Positions 1-9,610 of a stretch of 64,000 nucleotides of DNA are shown piece after piece. Positions within the stretch are counted from its first letter, which is position 1; the number at the start of each line of letters is the position of its first letter. Below the pieces are notes generated by a model. It had not been told where the DNA came from. It saw only the letters and a program-made list of their open reading frames with translations, and made no database searches. The DNA is from Carettochelys insculpta. Lineage: Eukaryota; Chordata; Testudines; Carettochelyidae. The translations under genes and the position numbers were made by a program. The stretch is from contig NC_134137.1 in assembly GCF_033958435.1 (NCBI RefSeq), positions 124,718,001 to 124,782,000 on the forward strand, given 5' to 3'.

Positions 1-1374
1 TGTGGGTGTACTTTGACCTTCCTGCTCACGTGGATGGAGAGCAGCACACAACGAAGCGGCCATCCATGGAGGGTCACTGCGTAGTTTTGTGGGATACATA
101 CGGGACACTTCTGGAGGCTAATAAATTGGAATTAAGGACACGACGCTTCCACACTAGCCTTGATTTGAGATTTTAAATTTGAGTTTGATGCTATACCCTT
201 CCCATAATATCGATATTTTGTAATCGATATTATGGCTCGATCAATCGAGTTAACAGTAGTAAGTGTGAAGACAGTCACATTTAAATATTGAGCTACTGCC
301 TTGAAATTCAATTTTATCTTGTAGTGTAGATGCAGCCGGGTATAAAGCTCCTTTATTGGTATAACTGTACCCACAGAGTTTTGTCTTGTAAATCTACCAG
401 TCAGAGGTGGTTCAGATTTATGGCCTGTTTGTTCTGCCTCCCTGACACACATTCCAACCCCCATCCCAGTGCAGTACAGAGAAGTCAGATAACTGGTATC
501 AGATTTAGCTCATCTCTGTTAATAGACACCCTGCGAATGTTTTATTCAAAACCACTGAGTCACACAGAATAAGGTCTAGTTTTGAGTTTAAACCTAATAA
601 CGAGAATCTCAGTTCTGGTCACCCCTCCCTTCCAAAGCCGATTTAAAGGCTCTGTAACAGGGATCTGTTTTTTTCCCTTTCCCTAGGGGTGTTCAAGTCC
701 CTCTCAGCCCCAGGCCCTGCCCTCCGTCTACCACCTCCACAACCATCCACCCCGCCTAGACTCTTCCCACCCCGGTCCATCCCTGGCCCACTTCATCCTT
801 CCCCCCCAGACCCCACTGTGCCTCTTCCCACCCACTTCCACCATCCCCCTGAGCATGCCTGGTTCCTGCTCCTACACCTCCACCCAGCACCTCCCCATGG
901 TGGAACAGCTGATCACAGCAGAGCTGAAGCGCTGAGAGGGAAGGGAAGGAGCTGATCATGGGGGCCACCAGTGGATGGGAGGCACCGAGGGGTAGAGGCT
1001 ACTGGTGGCTGCTAAGCATCCATTTTTTCTCCCATTGGTGCTCCAGCCCTGACACATCCCTGGAATCAGCACCCGTGAGTCCACAGGCCATGTGACAGAG
1101 GTGGGTGAAGTTCATTTGGGAGTTTTGATTCAGCCCTGAGGGCTTGGAGAACCAGAAAAAATCAGGGCCTGCCAAATCATGTGGATGCAAACTCAAGTTT
1201 TCCACATCACTGCCCAAGGAAGGGAGGAAACTTGTGTTAAGTGCTCAAATTCCAAAACAGCTCAGAGTGTTTAACACCTCGAAATCAAAGAGCAGAAAAA
1301 TCAAGTGCCAAAGTAGTCATTTAAGTATTTTTCTCCTAATAGCTTCTGTCATGCTGTCTAGAGTGGCTCACCGT
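1..1374. other. Unassigned DNA with a pyrimidine-rich block
   Basis: No gene recognised. Bases 690-900 are strongly C/T-rich on the plus strand, which keeps short reading frames open on both strands by composition alone. Bases 170-245 are AT-rich with ATCGAT-type short inverted repeats. No repeat family could be named with confidence. Confidence 0.5.
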
Positions 1375-2490
1375 TGTGAGTGCCAATCTTAGGGCAGCTT
1401 CTGAAGATGCAGGCGAGAGACCCCCCCCACTGGTGGCATGTTCTATAATTAAATTTCACCACCCTGGTAACAAATGTCACCTCCAGCAACACTGCAACAG
1501 TTTTACCACAGAGTCCCAGATAGTCCCTGTGGGCATTCCATCCATCCTGCCACACAGGCAACCTGGGCTTAGTGATAAATGGTCATTTATACCAAATAGC
1601 ACAAAATAGTCTTGTTGCTGCCAGTCCCTAAAGACAAGTGAACTCATCCCAGGTCAATTTATACCTGGCCCCAAGACCAGCACTTGTAGCCAATCCTGTT
1701 TAAAAAAAAAACAACTAAAGATTTATTAATGAGCAGGGAAATGAGAGAGTTTTTGGAAGGGTTAAGCAAACAAAAATATACCCATGAAAGAGTTACAGTC
1801 TACGGCTGTGCCAACACGTGCTGCTTCTTCCGGAAGCGGCGGAGTAATGAGCTATCCGCAAGATGCTAATCTGGTGCAGATGCAAATTTTCAGCACCTCA
1901 TTAGCAAATTTTGAGGAAAAAGGGGCTCCCAGAAGGAGGGTTTCCTTCCGGAAGATCCCCACAGGCCGCTCTTCTGCACTTGTACTTTGGAGTCCAGAGG
2001 AGCTTCTTCCAGACTCCGAACCACGTGCCGATATGGTAATGAGGCGCGGAAAATTTGCATCCACACCTCATTAGCATCTTCCGGATAGCTTATTACTGTG
2101 CTGCTTCTGGAAGAAGAGGCACATGCAGACACAGCCTCTGGTTTTAAAATGGGACACAGTTGTAGCTCTCTGTCAGCTCCGAATGCCTTTTAGGGGTGAC
2201 CCTGGTGATCTCTGCTTCTGTGTCGCAGTTCTGGCCCTTTGAGGGTACAAACACAAGAGAAAAACGGAAAAAGAGATCCTGTCAGCTTTTTATTTCCTTC
2301 TTCCAGAATTCAAACTGGTAGGAGTGAGCCCTGTTCTCACAGCCCCTTTGTGGTTATGGAGGGGCAGTTAACAAACTTCAATAGCCATCTTAACCAGGCA
2401 GGCACACAGGTGGAACAGACTTGTTTCCAGCACTGACTGTGTTACTGCTCATTTGAGGCCTACACCCTTGCCCAGAGTTGGTTCCTGGTA
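1375..2490 (-). mobile_element. LTR-like block of an endogenous retrovirus, split by a MITE
   Basis: The block lies on both sides of the MITE at 1804-2136. It contains a minus-strand AATAAA (TTTATTAAT near 1723) preceded by a 'CCAGGTCAATTTATACC ... CCAATCCT' stretch. That arrangement matches the solo LTR at 12108-13145 (CCAGGTCAATATATAC ... CCAATCCTTT ... TTTATTAATAG), so I read it as a diverged member of the same or a related LTR family in the same orientation. No target-site duplication was found, and both ends are approximate. No internal retroviral genes are visible beside it. Confidence 0.45.
1804..2136. mobile_element. Palindromic MITE with GGCTGTGYC-type termini
   Basis: The left end (GGCTGTGCCAACACGTGC) and the reverse complement of the right end (GGCTGTGTCTGCATGTGC) match. 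The similarity continues inward through TTCTTCCGGAAGC / TTCTTCCAGAAGC and TAATGAGCTATCCG / TAATAAGCTATCCG, so most of the 333 bp is one imperfect inverted repeat. There is no coding capacity. The terminal core resembles the other GTCTACAC-ended elements here, suggesting a Harbinger-type or similar non-autonomous element. Flanking trinucleotides (TAC/TCT) do not match. Confidence 0.7.
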
Positions 2491-3690
2491 TGCCAGCGTC
2501 ACCATCCCGAGAAATTAAAAAAATGAAAATTTTAATTTCAGTTTCCAATAGGATCTAACTCAGAGAGAAACTCGATTTTGAGAGAAGAACCAAGTTCAAT
2601 GATGAACAGTGACTCCTATTCTATTTTTTTAAAAAGGGAAATGAATAAAAAATGAAAATTAACTACAGTCATTGGGGATGTTGTTCCCTTTTGCACTACG
2701 CTCCTTGCAGGGAGATCCATCACATCACACATATCTGATTTAGAATGGAACACTATTGCTGTTGCCAGTATAAAGGAGAACTGCTCAGCAGACAAGCACC
2801 TGCTGGAGAACATCATGGAATCAGTAGTGAATGTCAGGGTTATAAAAATATCTGAGCTATTTTGAAAGCCTCTTATGTGGGATGTAGTTAATCCTTTGAA
2901 TGTGTGCAGAATTTCTGGCAATGCCCAAAATGCTGGATTTCTGATTATTAAGTGTCTTTATTCTTTTCTGGTGAAATGAGATGCTAATTATCGATGAATG
3001 CTTATGTGGGAAGATTGGTTATCTACTTTCTCATGTCAATCACAATTAGAGAGGTGATAATGGTAGTAAGGACTTACTAATCATATATTCAACAAGTGGT
3101 GTGCTTGCTTACATGGAGTGTTCTCAAAATGTCAAGCACATCAAAGAAGCTGTCTCTTGTTATCTGTTACACACCTGTTTGGCATAGGAATACATCGATG
3201 TTTATGGATTCGATGATTACACAGAATAAGTTGAATTCTTTTCCCATACAAGTCATGTCTGGGGTCAGTGTGTTCTCAAAAGTCAGTTGCCTAATCAGGA
3301 CACAATGAATCTATTTAATACGGGAATTTCAGTGTCCTAAAAGAGTTGGCTGAGGAGATCTCTTGCCTGATGATGTTATTTTTAAATACATTTTGAAGCA
3401 CTGGGGAAATTTCAGACAGAGAGTGCTCATATTCAGAAAAGAGTAAATTCTGCAACAGAAGCTATTTAGCCTGACATCAGTCCTGGGCAAATAAATGGAA
3501 AAGCACACATAGGATTCAGTCCAAAAAGCCGTGGTGTCCCATACAGTTTCCATTTGCCACATGCAGTGAACTGGATCCCTCCTTGCGCAAAATGTGGCTC
3601 CTTAGAGCCAGACACGTGGAGCACCCTCGTCACTGGTTCAGAGCCCTCAAGTGGAGAGCAGACCTGCCCTTTGCCCAACACGCCTAAAAT
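2491..3690. other. Unassigned DNA
   Basis: No gene or repeat family recognised. The open frames are short, lack homology I can name and overlap on opposite strands. The last 100 bases may already belong to the Gypsy element that starts to be legible near 3690. Confidence 0.4.
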
Positions 3691-4464
3691 ATTGACACAA
3701 TCACAGAGGCCTGGGTGAAAGGAGCAAAGGCCACCACTTGGGAAGAGCTATTTTTCCTGGTGAAAATGGAACAGTTCTTAGAGGGTGTTCCTCCTGAGAC
3801 CGAAATGTACATTCTAGACAAAGACCGTAAATCCATACATTGAGCGGGGGAGATTGGCACCAGCTGGGTGGAAATATGCCATCAAAACAAAGCTCCTAGC
3901 AGTTTATGGGGGCCAAGCCAGGAACCTGCCTTACAAGGAAGGAGCCCATGCGCCCCAAGGAAGGCCACAGCCCCTCTCAAGTCCTGCCCCTCCATCCTCC
4001 AACCCTCACCTCACTCCCATGATATGCCAGCTGGGTGCTGTTTTAAATGCAATGACCCCTGGCATGGGAAGGCCAACTGTCCCAAGAGAGAGCAGTTCAC
4101 TGAACCAGGGTCACACCCTGAGTACTCAGGCCCAGATGCCTCACAGATACGCCCAGAGCAAAGGGAAACTGTGAGTGTAAGCAGGAAGAAGGTTGTTGCA
4201 TGGAAAGACACTGGAGCACAGGCGTCTGTGATCCACCAGTCCACAGTGGACCCCAAACTCATTAATCCCCAGGCTCAGGTAACTGTTCAACCCTTCAGGG
4301 TGGACTCTTTTGACCTACCTACAGCCAAGCTGCAGGTGAAATACAAGGGCTGGTCAGGAACTTGGACTTTTGCAGTCCGTGATGACTATCCAATTCTATG
4401 TTGCAGAAGAAAACCTAGCAAACCACCTGGAACAAGCCCGGACGGTGGGGGTGGTCTCCTGTAG
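3691..4464 (+). pseudogene. Gag (SCAN-like capsid, zinc knuckle) and protease remnant
   Basis: Bases 3700-3840 encode a helix-rich stretch with an EQFL core and later a basic run. I read it as the C-terminal capsid fold that gave rise to vertebrate SCAN domains, as known for Gmr1-like Gypsy elements. An in-frame stop at about 3841 breaks it. From 3868 a 198-codon frame follows. Residues 58-71 have exact C-X2-C-X4-H-X4-C spacing, the nucleocapsid zinc knuckle that binds element RNA. Residues 114-117 are DTGA, the catalytic loop of a retroviral-type aspartic protease, after a short basic stretch. The frame ends about 70 residues past the catalytic Asp, shorter than a normal protease plus polymerase. 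The SCAN assignment is inference from pattern; the zinc knuckle and DTGA are directly visible. Confidence 0.7.
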
Positions 4465-4995
4465 CAAGGCTAATCAGGACTCCACATCTTACCCAGTTCC
4501 TGAGCCTCCGACTAAGGGCCAGTCTGTGCTCCCAGACACCCTGGGATTTGAGACCCAGACAGAGGTGATGGAGCCTGATCCCAGACCAGAACCTCCAACT
4601 ACAACTGTGAATCCAGTCTGTGAAATCCAGAAGGAATAAAGCCCAGATCTGGGGGCAGTGAACCAGCCTGTGCCAGCACTAGAGCTGGCAGCAGACGGCA
4701 CCAGAGAGCCTACAGCGGCAGCTGAACCACAGGAACCTGCACGACACTCTAGAACACCAGCAGGAAATGACTCCCAACCAGCCAAGGTACCCGTCTCACC
4801 TGCATTGCTTCCTCAGGGGCCAAGCTCAAGCCCAAAACTCAGTAGGAAGTCGGTGTCTCCAGCAATGAGAGACAAGTTCCAGGAAGAACAGGAAGCTGAT
4901 GAGAGCCTCAGGGGAGCTTGGACAGTGGCCTGAAGTGACTCACAGCCACTCAGCTCTTCTAAAAAGTCCATATTTGTGGTAGAAAGAGGGATTCT
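4465..4995 (+). pseudogene. Gypsy pol linker between protease and integrase
   Basis: This stretch lies in register between the protease remnant and the integrase remnant. It reads as a low-complexity region rich in Pro, Glu, Ser and Thr (open frames 4370-4639 and 4658-4933) and then an acidic segment (EEQEADESL near 4890) of the sort found just ahead of the integrase zinc-binding region in vertebrate Gypsy elements. It has no catalytic motif. Stops at 4637-4639 and 4931-4933 show it is not translated as one piece. Confidence 0.5.
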
Positions 4996-6190
4996 GTAGA
5001 AGGAGACTCTGGCGGGCACAAGGAGGACTGGCATCCACAGAGACAGCTGGTCGTTCCAACTAAGTACAGGGAAAAGCTCTTAAGCTTAGCCAGTGATCAC
5101 CCTAGTGATCATGCTGGGCTGAACAGAACCAAGGACCAACTGGAAAAGTCATCCCACTGGGAGGGGATGGGCAAGGGTATGTCTAGCTATGTCTGGTCTT
5201 GTGAGGGGAGCCGACAGGTGGGAAAGCCCCGAGACCAGGTCAAGGCACCTCTCCAGCCACTTCCCATAATAGAGGTCCAATTTCTGCAGGTAGTTGTGGA
5301 TATTATGGGTCCTTTCTCTAAAAAGACTTCAAGAGGGAAGGAGTTCATACTGACTCGTGTGGATTTTGCCACATGATGGCCTGAAGCAGTCACTCTAGGG
5401 AGCACCACAGCCAAGAACACGTACCAGGCACTAATATTTTTGCCAGGGTATGTTGGCCTCAGAGCTCCTCATGGATTCCTAGCTGAAGCTATGAAACATC
5501 TCTGGGAAGCTCATGAGACAAAACACCTAGGCTATGTCTACACTAGTCCCAAACTTCGAAATGGCAATGTAAATGGCATTTTCAAAGTTTACTAATGAAG
5601 CGCTGAAATACTTATTCAGTGCCTCATTAGCATGCGGGCAGCCGCGGCACTTCGAAATTGACGCGGCTCGCCGCCAAGTGGCTCGACCCAATGGGGCTCC
5701 TTTTCGAAATGACCCCACCTACTTCGAAGTCCCCTTATTCCTGTGAGCAGATGGGAATAAGGGGACTTCGAAGTAGGCGGGGTCCTTTCGAAAAGGAGCC
5801 CTGTCGGGATGAGCCGCGTGGCGGTGAGGCGCATCAATTTCAAAGTGCTGCAGCCGCCCGCATGCTAATGAGGCGCTGAATATGTATTTCAGCGCTTCAT
5901 TAGTAAACTTCAAAATGGCTATTTACATGGCCATTTTGAAGTTTGGGGCTGGTGTAGACACGGCCCTAGTTGCCACTCCCTACCACCATCAAACAAATGC
6001 CTGGGAGAGATATAATAGAACATTGCAGGCCATAATATGTAAGTCTGTGGCCAAGCAGTCCAATGATTGGAACAGTGTTACAGCAGCTACTTTTTGCCTA
6101 TAGAGGTGTCGTACATCCCAGTCTGGGATTCTCACGGTTCAAACTTGCATATGGACGTGAGGTTAAGGGCCCTTTGCAACTGATGGGGCA
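4996..6190 (+). pseudogene. Gypsy integrase remnant, interrupted by a MITE
   Basis: Integrase would join element cDNA to host DNA. At 5030-5200 the decayed H2C2 zinc-binding region is seen, with its LVVPTKYR-like start, a NRTK element and a later Cys. The next frame, 5167-5376, carries the approach to the first catalytic Asp (VVDIMGPF near 5293) and continues to a stop where the family has DFAT followed by an aromatic residue. After the MITE (5530-5965) the core resumes with a PYHHQTN...ER motif (about 5975-6015) that contains the catalytic Glu, followed by an AYGREVKGPLQL-like end near 6150. The segment around the middle Asp is not recognisable. Several stops and shifts make it non-functional. 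It lies upstream of the RT/RNase H remnant, which supports the Gmr1 assignment. Confidence 0.75.
5530..5965. mobile_element. 436-bp palindromic MITE inside the Gypsy integrase, TSD CTA
   Basis: Left end GGCTATGTCTACACTAGTCC and right end (reverse complement) GGCCGTGTCTACACCAGCCC match. The two halves remain complementary through CAAACTTCGAAATGGC and a central AAGGGGACTTCGAAGTAGG palindrome near 5745. CTA at 5527-5529 is repeated at 5966-5968, a 3-bp target-site duplication. The interrupted integrase frame is recognisable on either side, which fixes the insertion point. Short overlapping open frames inside are by-products of the palindrome. The termini match those of the two-gene Harbinger at 53134-57078, a plausible source of transposase. 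Confidence 0.85.
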
Positions 6191-6686
6191 GCAGTAGTTG
6201 GGGCTACTCCTCCTCCAGGGGCTAACATTTTGGATTTTGTTACCAACCTTCCTCAACTTGGCTGGGCATTACAGGTGGTTTGTACCTCACTGCAGTCAAA
6301 TCTCTGCTCCACTAACTGACTTGACCAAAAAGAAACAACCAAATGTGGTCAAATGGACTGACCAGTGCCAAAGAGCTTTTAAGCATCTTAAGGCTGCCCT
6401 GATGTCTGACCCTGTACTAAGGGCCCCAGACTATGATAAGCCTTTCATCGTCACAACAGACCCATTGGAACGTGGTGTGGGGACAGTTCTCATGCAGGAA
6501 GGTCCAGATTAACCATTTAATCTATCATGTTTCTCAGGAAAAAGCTCCCCAGAAAGAATGCTATGCTATTGTGCATGCTCTAGAGAAGCCACAACGCTAT
6601 GTGTGGGGATGATGCTTTCATCTACAGACCAACTATTCTGCACTAAAGTGGCTTCACACAGCCAAGGAGTCTAACAAAAAGTTCCT
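6191..6686 (+). pseudogene. Gypsy RT C-terminus and RNase H remnant (5' part)
   Basis: A 104-codon frame (6198-6512) encodes the end of the reverse transcriptase thumb/connection: the LAGHYRWFVPHCSQISAPL motif, then DLTKKKQ and a WTDQCQRAF segment typical of Gypsy elements. It runs into the RNase H start (a TTDP...GVGTVLMQ motif with the first catalytic Asp near 6460). After a stop at 6510 the same domain continues in shifted frames (KECYAIVHALE near 6560; LKWLH near 6645). The RT palm with its catalytic aspartates is absent: the sequence jumps from the integrase tail to this motif within about 60 bp, indicating a deletion of several hundred codons. The solo LTR at 6687 interrupts the domain. 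Confidence 0.75.
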
Positions 6687-7371
6687 TGTCATGATCATGA
6701 GGGTTAGCCAGCAGCCTGGGAGTAAAAGGGTTAACCTCCTTAGCCAGGTGGGGTTGCCCTATAGGAATGTAGGTAAGAATTGAATTTTGGCTCCTCCCTC
6801 TTCTGTTCTCTGTCTTTTTTTCCTTCTTCTTTCCAGCCATGAGGGAGAGAGACACAGAATATCTCCCTCCAAGAACAGGCCCTCCAATCTTCTGTAAGTA
6901 GGGTAAAGTTTAGATAGATCCGTTAGGCTTTATTGTTTCATGATTTGGGAAGTGGGGTCTGATGTCTGTGCACTTTTTTGAAATGTTCTTTTACTCTCCT
7001 TGTAACTAAGTTCTAGGCCGATGGTGGAGACTCCCCATGTGTTTTACTTTGTGACTCTTCCATCTAGTTATGAGGCTTGCAACACGAATATTGTTGTCAT
7101 AATAAAAGTTCTCTCTTTTTCTATTTATTAACCTGGTATTGGTTAATGTGTGTGTCCTGGTTTTTACTTTTGGGCTGAGATTTCCCAAGTAGTCTCCCTG
7201 GTTTCCTTATTATTACTTGGGTGGTGGCAGCGAATTTTATCCCCAAAATCTAACGTTTTTAGGATTTTGGGGGGATGTTTATACCAAAACCTGGTAGATA
7301 AGGTTTTGGAGGTACTTTTGTGGCCCCCACTTCTGCATTTATCTTGCTAGAGTGGGGAAGGAGCCATGACA
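6687..7371 (+). mobile_element. Solo LTR (685 bp) inserted in the Gypsy RNase H
   Basis: The segment starts TGTCATG and ends CATGACA, the TG...CA termini of an LTR with short inverted ends. It contains an AATAAA polyadenylation signal near 7101 and a GGGTGGTGGCAG block near 7220 also seen in the LTR at 7662-8390. TTCCT precedes it (6682-6686) and CTCCT follows it (7372-7376), a 5-bp duplication with one mismatch. The RNase H reading resumes directly after it. It has no internal genes, so it is a solo LTR left by recombination of a Gypsy-type element. Confidence 0.75.
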
Positions 7372-7495
7372 CTCCTTTGATGGACTTTGGCTCTCCAAGA
7401 CTTCAGCTTTGACATAGGACGCATTTCAGGAGCTTCTAACAAAGTGGCTGATGCGCTCTCTCTTGAGGGAGTTCCAGATTCAGCTGCTTAGGACT
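7372..7495 (+). pseudogene. Gypsy RNase H C-terminal fragment
   Basis: Right after the solo LTR the plus strand encodes a WTLALQDFSFDIGRISGASN-type segment followed by VADALS, the conserved C-terminal part of Gypsy RNase H where the ADALSR motif sits. It ends at a stop near 7488. Together with 6191-6686 it forms one domain split by the LTR insertion. No further pol sequence follows before the LTR at about 7662. Confidence 0.65.
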
Positions 7496-7661
7496 CTACC
7501 TGCATTGTACTACATTGTACTACACAAATGTAAGTGTGTTTTGTTGGTTCGCCATGTAATTCATAGTAATGTCTAAGTGTGCATGTGTCTTATTAATTAT
7601 GTGTTCCTATATCTCCCAAAGGCAATTACACCATCTTCTCACTGTTGTAATTTTGAGGGTG

Positions 7662-8390
7662 TGTCAGAAATGAGTTCAGGAAAGGGGATAATGTCTTCTG
7701 ATGTAACTTTAGTACAGGTGAGCCAATGGGAGTGAAGTAACTTTGTTTAAACTGAGAGTAATTGTAGCTTTCGGGGGCTTTTCTCTGCCGAACATCAGAG
7801 AGGAAGTCTGGGGGGAGAAGATATCTCCCAACCAGCCCTCAAGGTGTAAATAAAAGGGAAATGTACAGTTAGACACGAAGAGGTTATGGTTATTTTGAAT
7901 TTGGTTAGATTGGCTGCTCAGATTTTATCTTTTGGTTGTTTGACTTGAGATTTCCCCTTGAAACTTTTCAGCTGAATCCTGGGGAAATATTTTTCTCTGT
8001 GTGCAACCCATGATTTACTTTTCTCATATTGTGAATAAATCACCGTTTTTAAGCAACTGATCTGATCCTGTATCATAAGAAGGGGCTGTGTACATGGAAG
8101 ACTTTATACTGAAAGGACAGCTACTAAATTATAGTTCTTGTATCTAAGCTCTCTCCTGAGGTAAGGTTAAGAGCTTGGAGTACCCCACAGGCAGGCTTCT
8201 TAACTGTGTCTTCCTGGGTTAGGGGGGCTTTTCACACTTGGGTGGCGGCAGTGATACCCTCCAAGGTCAAGGGGATCTGTGACCCTGGGAAGTTTTAAAG
8301 TAAAGGCTATGTATAGGGAAGGTGTCTTAAAGATTTTGTGGGACCTCACTTTCTGCACTCTGAGTGACAGAGTGGAGAGGATCCCTGGCA
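7662..8390 (+). mobile_element. LTR, probably the 3' LTR of the Gmr1-like element
   Basis: The segment begins TGTCAGAAATGAG and ends near CCCTGGCA. It contains a GGGTGGCGGCAGTGATACC block, an AATAAA near 8035, and a terminal CACTTTCTGCACTCTGAGTG motif like that of the solo LTR at 6687-7371. An antisense copy of its 3' half lies at about 21738-22030. It sits where the 3' LTR of the Gypsy remnant should be, and no matching flanking duplication was seen, which fits a 3' LTR rather than a solo insertion. Exact ends are uncertain by a few bases. Confidence 0.6.
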
Positions 8391-8449
8391 ATGATATTGG
8401 ATGAAATCTTCTATTATCAGTTCTGATGTCCACATTTTTAAAATGCAAT

Positions 8450-8580
8450 TTAGAAACTTCAGAGAATCCAGAGAGGCGTCACAGAAATGATTCAAAGTCT
8501 GAACCAGATGTCCTGCAATGAGACTTCAGGAGTTCTACTCACTTCATATGTGATATGTAAGTACCTTAATGGGGAGAAAA
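8450..8580 (+). mobile_element. CR1 LINE fragment, strongly decayed
   Basis: The words CAGAGAATCCAGAGAGGCGTCACAG, AATGATTCAAAGTCTGAA and GTAAGTACCTTAATGGGGAG follow, in order, a CR1 segment seen better preserved at about 61015-61165 (the ORF2/3' region). Divergence is high, so this is an old insertion. Confidence 0.45.
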
Positions 8581-9457
8581 TTGTGGCGTCACCTCATCCA
8601 TAACTCACCGTCTGGACCTGGCCAATGGCCGGCATAAGCAAAGAGCTGTAACATGCCTAATAAAGTGCCCTAAGAGATAAACTGGAGTTGAACTGAGTTT
8701 TTGGATCCCAGAGTACAGATGAAATGTTCTCCCAAAAATGGATGAAATGTTCTGAATGAGTCAGGTAGCCAATGACTTCAGTTTATCATACATTTATTGT
8801 GCGATGTTATAATTAACTAACATTTTATGTCATATATAATCTTTGCATGTTAAATAGGGTTAAACTGTAGGATTATAGAAGTATAAGGTTAGTCATTAGA
8901 GGGGATAACAATGTATGAGGTATCTAAGTAAGTAGGGTTGAAACACAAGGCCTACAGGTAGAGGCCTGTAAGATTTTAGCGTAGACATACTAGGCCATAG
9001 ACTTAAGAAATGCTTAACATAAACAAGTGATCAAAAATGACTGTAGGCTACAACATTGTGGGAGAAGATGTACCAATGGGTGATATTTCAAAAATTAACA
9101 ATAGGAGTAATTTTTTTGCTTACAAGATACTCAGTTGTCACATTTAGTGCCGGATGCACTATGTGTGTAAATCACACTATAAAAGTAGGGTGCCCTGATT
9201 AGGAAAATTGGGTTCTCTGTGGGGAACTCCAGCAGAAACCATCCCATTACTGATCATCTATCCATTAAAGACCCTTCAGAGCTAACACAATCTAGAAGGA
9301 TCTGAGTATAACCATATTTGTAACTCGTGCAGAGGTAAGGAAAGAATTTCTGTATGTCTGGGTAATCACAACTTTGATTATAACTCTAACAAAACTTATG
9401 AAACTGGCTATAACTTGCACTTGTGAATGTGTGTTGATTACTACCTTTATGTGTCTT
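8581..9457 (+). other. Possible LTR-like segment, otherwise unassigned
   Basis: AT-rich DNA. A TATAAAA near 9179 is followed about 85 bp later by ATTAAAG (9265), an order that would fit the promoter and polyadenylation signal of a retroviral LTR. I found no second copy in the window and no boundaries, so this is only a suggestion. No coding potential. Confidence 0.25.
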
Positions 9458-9460
9458 TAT

Positions 9461-9607
9461 GGCTGTGTCTACTCTACAAAAATAACTTCGAAGTTGAGCG
9501 TCTACACACACTGTACTTTGAAGTAAGGGAAAATGTGTGTAGACATTCTGCTGGCTACTTCAATGTAGTGCCTCACTTAGAAGTTAGTTCTTAGTGTGGA
9601 CACAGCC
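9461..9607. mobile_element. 147-bp MITE, TSD TAT
   Basis: Left terminus GGCTGTGTCTACTCTAC and right terminus (reverse complement) GGCTGTGTCCACACTAAG match. Internal TAACTTCGAAGTTGAG and ACTTAGAAGTTAG elements are also complementary. TAT at 9458-9460 is repeated at 9608-9610. It has the same terminal core as the Harbinger at 53134-57078, so it is a likely miniature relative. Confidence 0.75.
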
Positions 9608-9610
9608 TAT

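Larger units (their letters stand above)
3691..8390 (+). mobile_element. Decayed Gmr1-like Ty3/Gypsy retrotransposon
   Basis: The plus strand carries, in order: a SCAN-like capsid remnant (about 3700-3845), a CCHC zinc knuckle (4039-4080), a retropepsin motif (DTGA, 4207-4218), a proline-rich linker (about 4480-4930), integrase (about 5010-6185), RT C-terminus plus RNase H (about 6210-6680 and 7372-7490), and an LTR (about 7662-8390). Integrase before reverse transcriptase is the hallmark of Gmr1-like Gypsy elements; most Gypsy elements have the reverse order. Most of the RT core is missing between integrase and the RT C-terminus, and stops and frameshifts are frequent. No 5' LTR was found. 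The element is interrupted by a MITE (5530-5965) and a solo LTR (6687-7371), so it is older than both. Confidence 0.75.

Noticed and set aside
5010..6680. Integrase upstream of RT as a rearrangement of an ordinary Gypsy element
   Set aside because: The order fits Gmr1-like elements, which naturally have integrase first, so no rearrangement is needed.
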